Below, piece by piece: positions 50,857 through 57,913 of a stretch of DNA of 64,000 nt. The notes beneath the pieces are model-generated. The model was not told where the DNA came from, made no database searches, and saw nothing but the letters and a program-made list of their open reading frames with translations. The position numbers and the translations under genes are program-made. Origin of the DNA: Aliishimia sp039978895 (GTDB taxonomy: Bacteria; Pseudomonadota; Alphaproteobacteria; Rhodobacterales; Rhodobacteraceae); the NCBI GenBank assembly GCA_039978895.1, contig JBDWAL010000013.1, positions 166,541 to 230,540 on the forward strand, read 5' to 3'. Positions within the stretch are counted from its first letter, which is position 1. Every line of letters begins with the position of its first letter.

Positions 50857-51780
50857 ATGTGTGGAATTGTAGGTCTTTTTCTTAAAGACAAGACACTGGA
50901 ACCTCAACTGGGTGAGATGCTGACAGCGATGTTGATCACGATGACGGATCGCGGTCCTGATAGCGCGGGTATCGCGATTTATGGTGGCGAATCAAACGGT
51001 CGCACGAAGATGACAGTGCAATCTGATACGCCGCAAACCGCCTTCGCGGGACTTGAAACAACCCTTAGTGATGCGGCGGGTGGTTCCGTGACAATGGCCG
51101 TGAAAAGCACACACGCCATTCTTGATATCCCGGCCGGGTCCAGTGCAGATGTTCGCGCGGCTTTGGACACATTAAACATCCGCGTCATGAGCCGGGGCGA
51201 CAGCCTTGAGATTTTCAAAGAAGTCGGGTTGCCCAAAGATGTGGCTGACCAGTTTGATCTTGCCGCGATGTCGGGCACGCATGGCATCGGGCACACGCGT
51301 ATGGCAACTGAATCTGCTGTGACCACTATGGGGGCGCATCCGTTCAACACCGGCGACGACCAATGCCTTGTGCACAACGGATCACTTTCGAACCACAACT
51401 CGCTGCGTCGCAAACTGCGCCGCGAAGGGATGCATATCGAAACCGAAAACGACACCGAAGTCGGCGCGGCTTATTTGACGTGGCAAATGCAAAATGGGGC
51501 AACACTGGGCGAAGCACTCACCAGCAGCCTTGATGATCTCGATGGGTTTTTTACCTTTGTCGTCGGCACCAAGGATGGCTTTGGTGTTGTGCGCGACCCA
51601 ATCGCTTGCAAGCCCGCTGTAATGGCCGAAACGGATCAATACGTTGCGTTCGGCTCTGAATACCGTGCCTTGGTAGACTTGCCCGGAATCGAAAATGCGC
51701 GGGTTTGGGAGCCTGAACCCGCAACTGTCTACTTCTGGAGCCACGCCGACGCTCCCTCAGCCACAGAGAAAGCGGCCTGA
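50857..51780 (+). CDS. mgsA: N-methylglutamate synthase subunit MgsA (class II glutamine amidotransferase)
   Basis: A 307-residue class II amidotransferase. The start at 50857 gives MCGIVGLFL, with Cys2 as N-terminal nucleophile after Met removal; an upstream frame would bury it. The Ntn site continues (MTDRGPDSAGIAI; GTHGIGHTRMATESAVTTMG; NGSLSNHNSLRRKLRREGM; ENDTEVGAAYL). It hydrolyses the gamma-amide, most likely of gamma-glutamylmethylamide, and passes methylamine to the synthase subunits. AAAAGGA precedes the ATG. It overlaps mgsB (TGATG). Confidence 0.87.
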   Translation: MCGIVGLFLKDKTLEPQLGEMLTAMLITMTDRGPDSAGIAIYGGESNGRTKMTVQSDTPQTAFAGLETTLSDAAGGSVTMAVKSTHAILDIPAGSSADVRAALDTLNIRVMSRGDSLEIFKEVGLPKDVADQFDLAAMSGTHGIGHTRMATESAVTTMGAHPFNTGDDQCLVHNGSLSNHNSLRRKLRREGMHIETENDTEVGAAYLTWQMQNGATLGEALTSSLDDLDGFFTFVVGTKDGFGVVRDPIACKPAVMAETDQYVAFGSEYRALVDLPGIENARVWEPEPATVYFWSHADAPSATEKAA

Positions 51781-52463
51781 TGCAAACAATCGACCTCTCC
51801 GAAACTGGCTTGCGCGCGATGAATAAGATGTTGCACGCCCAAGCCGAAACGACCAACCAAACCGCATGGGAAATCGTAAATCCGAAGGGCGCGCATGCGA
51901 TTGCCTGTGGATTGGACGCCCCGATTGAAGTGACGGTGAAAGGCTCAACCGGGTATTACTGCGCCGGGATGAACCAACAAGCGACGGTGAACATTCACGG
52001 TTCAGCGGGTCCGGGCACCGGCGAAAACATCATGTCTGGCAAAATCGTCATCGAAGGTGACGCCAGCCAATATCTTGGCGCAACAGGCCATGGCGGCATG
52101 ATTGTCGTTAAAGGCAACGCATCCTCGCGCTGCGGAATTTCCATGAAGGGCGTCAACATCGTCGTGCAGGGCAATATCGGCCATATGTCAGCATTCATGG
52201 GCCAATCGGGCAATCTGGTGGTTTGCGGGGATGCAGGCGACGCGCTTGGCGACAGCTGCTATGAGGCGCGGTTTTTTGTGCGTGGCACAGTCAAAAGCCT
52301 TGGGGCCGATTGCGAACAAAAAGAAATGCGCGAAGAGCATCTGACGCTTCTGCAAAACCTTCTGGACGAAGCCGGGATCGATGCTGATCCAAGTGAATTC
52401 ACACGCTATGGCTCGGCACGCAGCCTCTATAACTTCGACGTCGACAATGCCGGCGCGTATTAA
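51780..52463 (+). CDS. mgsB: N-methylglutamate synthase subunit MgsB (GltB alpha-subunit C-terminal, GXGXG)
   Basis: A 227-residue protein equal to the right-handed beta-helix domain of glutamate synthase (about 50-190). Repeating turns are visible: MSGKIVIEGDASQYLGATG, HGGMIVVKGNASSRCGISM, KGVNIVVQGNIGHMSAFMG, SGNLVVCGDAGDALGDSCY. In glutamate synthase this domain links the amidotransferase and synthase sites. Here it is a separate gene, as in Mgs/Glx sets. A C-terminal helix pair follows. The start overlaps mgsA. Confidence 0.87.
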   Translation: MQTIDLSETGLRAMNKMLHAQAETTNQTAWEIVNPKGAHAIACGLDAPIEVTVKGSTGYYCAGMNQQATVNIHGSAGPGTGENIMSGKIVIEGDASQYLGATGHGGMIVVKGNASSRCGISMKGVNIVVQGNIGHMSAFMGQSGNLVVCGDAGDALGDSCYEARFFVRGTVKSLGADCEQKEMREEHLTLLQNLLDEAGIDADPSEFTRYGSARSLYNFDVDNAGAY

Positions 52464-52476
52464 GGACACCCCGTAG

Positions 52477-53823
52477 ATGAACAAACATGATCCCAAGGGT
52501 ATCCCCCACACGACGCCGCGCCAATCCGCGACGTTCACCCAAGACATCAACAGTGACATCCGCCGCGCGGCCGCGACCGGCATTTATGACATTCGCGGCG
52601 GCGGTGCCAAACGCAAGGTTCCGTCCTTTGACGACCTTCTGTTCATGGGCGCGTCAATCTCACGCTATCCGCTCGAAGGGTACCGGGAGAAATGCGAGAC
52701 CTCTGTCACCATTGGCGGTCTGCACGCCGAGAACCCGATTGAGTTGGATATTCCAATCACCATTGCGGGCATGTCCTTTGGCGCGCTGTCCGGGCCTGCG
52801 AAAGAAGCGTTGGGGCGTGGGGCTTCAGCAGCTGGAACGTCCACAACCACCGGCGATGGCGGCATGACCCCCGAGGAACGCGGCCATTCTGACAAACTCG
52901 TCTATCAATATCTGCCGTCTCGTTACGGTATGAACCCGGACGATCTGCGCAAGGCGGATGCCATCGAAATCGTGGTTGGCCAAGGCGCCAAACCGGGCGG
53001 CGGCGGGATGCTGTTGGGGCAGAAAATCTCAGATCGTGTGGCCGAAATGCGCAATCTGCCCAAGGGGATCGACCAACGGTCTGCGTGCCGCCATCCCGAC
53101 TGGACCGGCCCTGATGATCTTGAAATCAAAATCCTTGAGCTGCGTGAAATCACCGGTTGGAAAGTGCCGATCTATGTCAAAGTGGCGGGCGCGCGTCCCT
53201 ACTATGACACGACCCTTGCGATCAAAGCCGGTGCCGATGCGGTTGTTTTGGATGGAATGCAGGGCGGAACTGCCGCAACGCAGGACGTCTTTATTGAACA
53301 TGTCGGTCAACCCACCCTCGCGATTGTGCGCCCCGCCGTGCAGGCGCTGCAAGACCTTGGAATGCACCGTAAAGTGCAATTGATCTTATCAGGTGGCATT
53401 CGCTCGGGCGCGGATGTGGCCAAAGCCATGGCGCTTGGTGCAGATGCCGTGGCCATTGGCACGGCGGCCTTGATCGCCCTTGGCGACAATGATCCCAAGT
53501 GGGAGGCCGAATACAACGAACTCGGCACAACCGCTGGCGCCTATGACGATTGGCACGAGGGGCAAGACCCCGCTGGCATCACCACGCAAGATCCTGATCT
53601 GATGGCACGTTTTGACCCCGTTGAGGGCGGCCGCCGCTTGCGCAACTACCTCAAGGTGATGACGCTTGAGGCCCAAACGATCGCGCGCGCTTGCGGGAAA
53701 AACCACCTCCACAATCTCGAACCCGAGGACCTGGTGGCCCTGACGATGGAGGCCGCCGCGATGGCGCAAATCCCTCTGGCGGGCACAAACTGGTACCCCG
53801 GCAAACCCGGAACATCCTACTGA
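52477..53823 (+). CDS. mgsC: N-methylglutamate synthase subunit MgsC (FMN glutamate synthase core without Fe-S)
   Basis: A 448-residue FMN TIM barrel of the glutamate synthase type (ITIAGMSFGALSGPAKEALG; STTTGDGGMTPEERGHSDKL; QGAKPGGGGMLLGQKISDRV; LILSGGIRSGADVAKAMALG). The Fe-S loop of GltB-like enzymes (CxxGxCPVGIxTQ) reads WHEGQDPAGITTQ here, so both Cys are lost while the fold stays. That suits a redox-neutral exchange: glutamate-derived intermediate plus methylamine to N-methylglutamate. It follows mgsB by 13 bases and precedes gmaS by 68. Confidence 0.85.
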   Translation: MNKHDPKGIPHTTPRQSATFTQDINSDIRRAAATGIYDIRGGGAKRKVPSFDDLLFMGASISRYPLEGYREKCETSVTIGGLHAENPIELDIPITIAGMSFGALSGPAKEALGRGASAAGTSTTTGDGGMTPEERGHSDKLVYQYLPSRYGMNPDDLRKADAIEIVVGQGAKPGGGGMLLGQKISDRVAEMRNLPKGIDQRSACRHPDWTGPDDLEIKILELREITGWKVPIYVKVAGARPYYDTTLAIKAGADAVVLDGMQGGTAATQDVFIEHVGQPTLAIVRPAVQALQDLGMHRKVQLILSGGIRSGADVAKAMALGADAVAIGTAALIALGDNDPKWEAEYNELGTTAGAYDDWHEGQDPAGITTQDPDLMARFDPVEGGRRLRNYLKVMTLEAQTIARACGKNHLHNLEPEDLVALTMEAAAMAQIPLAGTNWYPGKPGTSY

Positions 53824-53891
53824 CCAACACGACAAGGGCGCGGCTGCATGCAGATCGCGCCCAATTTCTTAGACGACAGGGAACGATACCG

Positions 53892-55220
53892 ATGGCAACT
53901 GACCTCGCAAAATTCGCCGAAGATAATGGCGTGAAGTACTTCATGATCTCCTTTACGGACCTGTTTGGCGGCCAACGCGCCAAGCTGGTTCCAGCACGCG
54001 CGATTGCAGACATGCAAGAAGACGGCGCTGGCTTTGCTGGCTTTGCCACTTGGCTGGATCTGACGCCCGCGCACCCCGACATGCTGGCCGTGCCAGACCC
54101 GGAGGCCGTGATCATCCTGCCATGGAACAAAGAAATCGCGTGGGTGCCGGGCAATTGCGTGATGGAAGGCGAAGATGTCGCCCAAGCCCCGCGCAACGTG
54201 TTGCGTAAACTGATTGATGAGGCCGCCGCCGAAGGCATGCACGTCAAAACCGGCATCGAGGCCGAGTTTTTCCTGCTGACCCCTGCGGGCGACCAAATCT
54301 CGGATGAATTCGATACCGCCGCCAAGCCCTGCTATGATCAGCAGGCGTTTATGCGTCGCCTTGACGTGATCCGTGAGATTTCCGACCACATGCTGGAACT
54401 CGGTTGGAACCCGTATCAGAACGACCACGAGGACGCGAACGGCCAGTGGGAGATGAACTGGGATTTTGACGATGCCCTCAAGACCGCAGACAAACATTCG
54501 TTCTTTAAGTTCATGGCGAAATGCGTCGCCGAAAAGCACGGGTATCGCGCAACATTCATGCCCAAACCCATCGAAGGGCTGACCGGCAACGGCTGCCACG
54601 CCCATATTTCGGTCTGGGATGCGCCGGGCGCGGCCTCAAAAACCAATGTGTTCGCGGGCGAAGGCGAAGGCCAAACCGGCGAGTTGGGCCTGTCAGAACG
54701 CGGCAAGCATTTCCTAGGCGGGATCATGAAACACGCCAGCGCGCTGGCTGCGATCACCAATCCGACCGTCAACAGCTATAAACGCATCAACGCACCGCGG
54801 ACCACATCCGGGGCCACGTGGGCGCCAAACACCGTGACATGGACCGGCAACAACCGAACGCATATGGTGCGCGTCCCCGGCCCTGGCCGGTTCGAATTAC
54901 GCCTCCCTGATGGCGCAGCCAACCCGTATCTGTTGCAAGCCGTCATCATCGCGGCCGGCCTGTCTGGCATCCGCTCCAAGGCGGACCCGGGCAAACGTCA
55001 CGACATCGACATGTATGCCGAGGGCCACAAGGTCAAAGGTGCGCCCAAGCTGCCGTTGAATATGCTCGATGCGTTACGCGAATACGACAAGGACAAGGGC
55101 CTCAAAGCGGCCATGGGCGAAGAGTTTTCGGCGGCATATCTCAAGATGAAGCACGAAGAATGGAATGACTATGCGTCCCATTTCTCCGCTTGGGAAAAGG
55201 CCAACACGCTGGATATCTAA
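53892..55220 (+). CDS. gmaS: Gamma-glutamylmethylamide synthetase GmaS (glutamine-synthetase-like)
   Basis: A 442-residue glutamine-synthetase-fold ligase that joins methylamine to glutamate with ATP. The N-terminal beta-grasp (FMISFTDLFGGQRAKLVPAR) and catalytic domain (ETGIEAEFFLL-like segment TGIEAEFFLLTP; NDHEDANGQWEMNW; EKHGYRATFMPKPIEGLTGN; GCHAHISVWDA; RVPGPGRFELRLPDGAANPY) are complete. Start at 53892 (MATDLAKF) follows AGGGA; a longer frame overlaps mgsC and is unlikely. Placement after mgsABC and before tmm is the classic indirect methylamine arrangement. A strong hairpin follows the stop. Confidence 0.9.
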   Translation: MATDLAKFAEDNGVKYFMISFTDLFGGQRAKLVPARAIADMQEDGAGFAGFATWLDLTPAHPDMLAVPDPEAVIILPWNKEIAWVPGNCVMEGEDVAQAPRNVLRKLIDEAAAEGMHVKTGIEAEFFLLTPAGDQISDEFDTAAKPCYDQQAFMRRLDVIREISDHMLELGWNPYQNDHEDANGQWEMNWDFDDALKTADKHSFFKFMAKCVAEKHGYRATFMPKPIEGLTGNGCHAHISVWDAPGAASKTNVFAGEGEGQTGELGLSERGKHFLGGIMKHASALAAITNPTVNSYKRINAPRTTSGATWAPNTVTWTGNNRTHMVRVPGPGRFELRLPDGAANPYLLQAVIIAAGLSGIRSKADPGKRHDIDMYAEGHKVKGAPKLPLNMLDALREYDKDKGLKAAMGEEFSAAYLKMKHEEWNDYASHFSAWEKANTLDI

Positions 55221-55226
55221 ACGACC

Positions 55227-55263
55227 AATGGCCCGCGAGACGTGCAATTGCGTGCGGGCCATT
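55227..55263 (+). terminator. Terminator after gmaS
   Basis: AATGGCCCGC pairs perfectly with GCGGGCCATT (10 bp, 17-base loop) 6 bases after the gmaS stop. No long T-tract, but the stem is strong. It ends the mgs-gmaS transcript. Confidence 0.7.
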
Positions 55264-55696
55264 CGCTTGGTCTTAGCCAACCAACCCGGCAGCTACATCA
55301 GCGTGTTTGCTGACCCGCTGACAAGAGGTAGGATGTTACAAATTTCTCTGCCGATGCATTGAATGCAACTAGTCAGCAAAACTATTCAGTACACAGGCAA
55401 ATAGCGGTCATCCATGTCGTCAGCGCTGCACCTGCGTTAAGGACGCATCTGTCACCAAAGTAGTTCTATCGCTGAAAGGCCATTGTCCCACGCCGCTGTC
55501 GAACTGAGACACGCAAATGCGAAGTTCGTAAACATCGTCCTGAGAAAGGATGATGTAGGCGCCAAGCTGTCATGATGTATTAACGGCGGACTTTTTTTAC
55601 TGCCGAAATCTGTTTACTCACAAGAATATTTATTGACTTAAAGGGAGGCTTTCGGTGCAGTGGTTTTGACAGAAAACCAAACGGGGGCACCGCATT
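55264..55696. other. Control region upstream of tmm
   Basis: No gene in this 430-base gap. It holds a possible motif copy, ACTTTTTTTACTGCCGAAA (55590-55608), resembling the T-tract plus CTTGCCAG site at mgdA, and A/T-rich promoter-like sequence (AATATTTATTGAC) with GGGAGG further down. The long leader suggests tmm has its own regulated promoter. Confidence 0.5.
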
Positions 55697-57031
55697 ATGT
55701 CAAAAAGAATTGCCGTATTAGGCGCAGGGCCATCGGGTCTCGCTCAGTTGCGTGCCTTTCAATCGGCACAGGCCAAGGGCGCAGACATCCCCGAAGTCGT
55801 GTGCTTTGAAAAACAGGCAAATTGGGGCGGCCTCTGGAACTACACGTGGCGCACCGGCCTCGACCAATACGGCGAACCCGTGCATGGCTCGATGTATCGC
55901 TATCTGTGGTCCAATGGTCCTAAAGAGGGGCTGGAATTTGCTGATTACAGCTTTGAGGAGCACTTTGGAAAACAGATCGCCTCCTACCCGCCGCGTGCTG
56001 TGTTGTTCGATTATATCCAAGGCCGTGTCGAAAAGGCCGGCGTGCGTGATTGGATCCGGTTTGAAACCGCCGTCAGATGGGTCGAAAAGACGGATGCTGG
56101 GTTTGACGTCACAGTCTGCGATTTGCCCAATGACCGCACTTACACCGAGCACTTTGATCAGGTTGTGGTTGCGACGGGCCATTTCAGCACACCGAATGTG
56201 CCCCATTTTGACGGCTTCGATACGTTCAAAGGCCGTGTGCTGCACGCACATGATTTCCGCGACGCGATGGAGTTTGCAGACAAGAACCTTCTAATCGTCG
56301 GAACATCCTACTCAGCCGAGGACATCGGGTCACAACTTTGGAAATATGGCGCCAAAAGTATCACTGTCAGCCACCGCACGGCCCCGATGGGGTATGACTG
56401 GCCCGAGAATTGGAAAGAAGTGCCGCTGCTGACCAAAGTCGCGGGCAATACCGCCCATTTCAAAGACGGCACCACCACGGAAATCGACGCTGTGATCCTG
56501 TGCACGGGCTACAAACATCACTTCCCGTTCCTGCCTGACAGCATGCGCCTGAAGACGGCCAATGTTCTGGCCTCGGATGATCTCTACAAAGGCACAACCT
56601 ACGTGCATGAGCCTGATCTGTTTTATCTTGGGATGCAGGACCAATGGTTCACATTCAACATGTTCGACGCCCAAGCGTGGTGGGTGCGCGATGTGATCAT
56701 GGACCGGATCGCCCTGCCCGACCACGCCGCTATGCAGGCTGACGTAGATGCCCGCAAAGCAGCAGAAGCCGCGTTGGAAGACGACTATGGCTGTATCTGG
56801 TACCAAGGCGATTATACCAAAGAGCTGATCGACGAGACTGACTATCCCAGCTTTGACGTCGAGGGTGCGTGCCAAGCGTTCAAGGCGTGGAAGGGCCACA
56901 AGAAGGCGGACATCATGACGTTCCGCAACAACGCCTATGCCTCCGTCATCACCGGCACGATGGCCCCGACCCATCACACACCATGGAAAGATGCGTTGGA
57001 TGACAGCCTTGAGGTCTATTTGCAGAACTGA
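55697..57031 (+). CDS. tmm: Trimethylamine monooxygenase Tmm (bacterial FMO)
   Basis: A 444-residue flavin monooxygenase that oxidises trimethylamine to TMA oxide with NADPH and O2. FAD site RIAVLGAGPSGLAQLRAFQS (about 4-23), FMO fingerprint FKGRVLHAHDFRD (about 175-187), NADPH site LIVGTSYSAEDIGSQLWKYG, and the C-terminal TYVHEPDLFYLGMQDQWFTF region that closes the active site. Length matches roseobacter and SAR11 Tmm. The ATG at 55697 lies in a GGGGG-rich leader. It is convergent with the tdm operon. Its presence with tdm, dmm and mgs makes TMA the natural entry substrate. Confidence 0.92.
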   Translation: MSKRIAVLGAGPSGLAQLRAFQSAQAKGADIPEVVCFEKQANWGGLWNYTWRTGLDQYGEPVHGSMYRYLWSNGPKEGLEFADYSFEEHFGKQIASYPPRAVLFDYIQGRVEKAGVRDWIRFETAVRWVEKTDAGFDVTVCDLPNDRTYTEHFDQVVVATGHFSTPNVPHFDGFDTFKGRVLHAHDFRDAMEFADKNLLIVGTSYSAEDIGSQLWKYGAKSITVSHRTAPMGYDWPENWKEVPLLTKVAGNTAHFKDGTTTEIDAVILCTGYKHHFPFLPDSMRLKTANVLASDDLYKGTTYVHEPDLFYLGMQDQWFTFNMFDAQAWWVRDVIMDRIALPDHAAMQADVDARKAAEAALEDDYGCIWYQGDYTKELIDETDYPSFDVEGACQAFKAWKGHKKADIMTFRNNAYASVITGTMAPTHHTPWKDALDDSLEVYLQN

Positions 57032-57038
57032 GCAACAC

Positions 57039-57551
57039 TCAGTTCGGCAATGCCACCCTAAGGAACACATATGTCTCTGACAGGCTTGCTTTGTCTTTAA
57101 GAGAAACGCCGACTTCTTGATCTCCAAGCTGAAACGTTTGGAGATCATAAAAGTCCGGATGGTTCACATCCAAATCCGCAGTGATCGCGGCACCATCGCC
57201 GAGACATTCGGCGACCGTTGAAACCAGAGTTTCAAATGCCTGCGTCGCCGCCGGGCTGCGATACGCAAACGCCCAGCCACAGTGAATTTGCGCCCCGCCA
57301 GAAAGCATCAAAGACCGCGTACATGTCACAACTTCGCCCGATCCGGGCATCGACATCTGCACGTCGTTGCTGTTGGGGTGCAAGGTGTCGATGGTGTTGC
57401 ACAACGCCTGCGCGTTGGCCGCAGCCCCCAGCAGCGTCAGAATTGCAAAGAAGGCGGCGCAGCGGTTCACGTCATTTTGCCCCAACCGTGCTGGCATAAT
57501 TTGAAAGAGCGCGCAGCGCTGAATACGTGTGACGATGGATGGATCGATCAT
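57039..57551 (-). CDS. Small exported protein of unknown function (tdm operon)
   Basis: A 170-residue protein. Hydrophobic segment CAAFFAILTLLGAAANA, with an ANA-type signal cleavage, starts about 30 residues in if the ATG at 57551 (ATGA overlap with the upstream gene) is used; GTG at 57470 would give a normal signal peptide directly. Mature part has four Cys (LCNTIDTL, TCTRSLML, HCGWAFAY, ECLGDG), probably two disulfides, and a compact alpha/beta look. I do not recognise the family. Translational coupling to the tdm operon implies a role linked to TMAO metabolism or its envelope side. Confidence 0.65.
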   Translation of the reverse strand: MIDPSIVTRIQRCALFQIMPARLGQNDVNRCAAFFAILTLLGAAANAQALCNTIDTLHPNSNDVQMSMPGSGEVVTCTRSLMLSGGAQIHCGWAFAYRSPAATQAFETLVSTVAECLGDGAAITADLDVNHPDFYDLQTFQLGDQEVGVSLKDKASLSETYVFLRVALPN

Positions 57552-57913
57552 TTCGCAACCAACTGTTCGCCATCAAACACCTCGAACGGTGTTGGTGGGG
57601 TCGTTTTGCTGACCCAATACCAATCGCCCCCGAATTCCATGACAAACCAACCTTCCCAATCCGTGTCACCCAGCCAGCGGCTTTGGTATTCTTCGTCTTC
57701 TACCCGCCATTCCCCTCGGGCTGGCCTTGCGTTGGGTTGGGCAAAAATCGTCGTGCCATCTGCATCAAAATACTGCCGATAGGGCGTTCCATCCCAAAGC
57801 CCAACGGCGGTGTTCCCGCTCAGCAATATGTTGATTTCATCCCCGCGTAGCTTTACCGATTGCGCCTCTGCTGCACCTGCAAGTATCGCCAATGTAAGGA
57901 CAAAGCGTATCAT
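57548..57913 (-). CDS. Small exported protein of unknown function, coupled to tdm
   Basis: A 121-residue protein with a short signal peptide (MIRFVLTLAILAGAAEA). The mature 100 residues are rich in Trp and Tyr and read as a small beta sandwich or lipocalin-like chain (GNTAVGLWDGTPYRQYFDAD; GEWRVEDEEYQSRWLGDTDW; EGWFVMEFGGDWYWV). The start overlaps the tdm stop and its own stop overlaps the next start (both ATGA), so it is translated with tdm. Similar to small DUF995-type periplasmic proteins in layout, but that is only a guess. Confidence 0.7.
   Translation of the reverse strand: MIRFVLTLAILAGAAEAQSVKLRGDEINILLSGNTAVGLWDGTPYRQYFDADGTTIFAQPNARPARGEWRVEDEEYQSRWLGDTDWEGWFVMEFGGDWYWVSKTTPPTPFEVFDGEQLVAK

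Noticed and set aside
50857..53823. Glutamate synthase (gltB split genes)
   Set aside because: The three-gene split and lost Fe-S cysteines, together with gmaS next door, indicate N-methylglutamate synthase rather than ammonia assimilation.
53691..53891. Upstream extension of gmaS from position 53691
   Set aside because: The extension overlaps mgsC and is Pro/Arg-rich and unlike the family; ATG at 53892 has a ribosome-binding site and the family N-terminus.
53892..55220. Housekeeping glutamine synthetase glnA
   Set aside because: No glnB nearby; position between mgsC and tmm and the 442-residue length fit GmaS.
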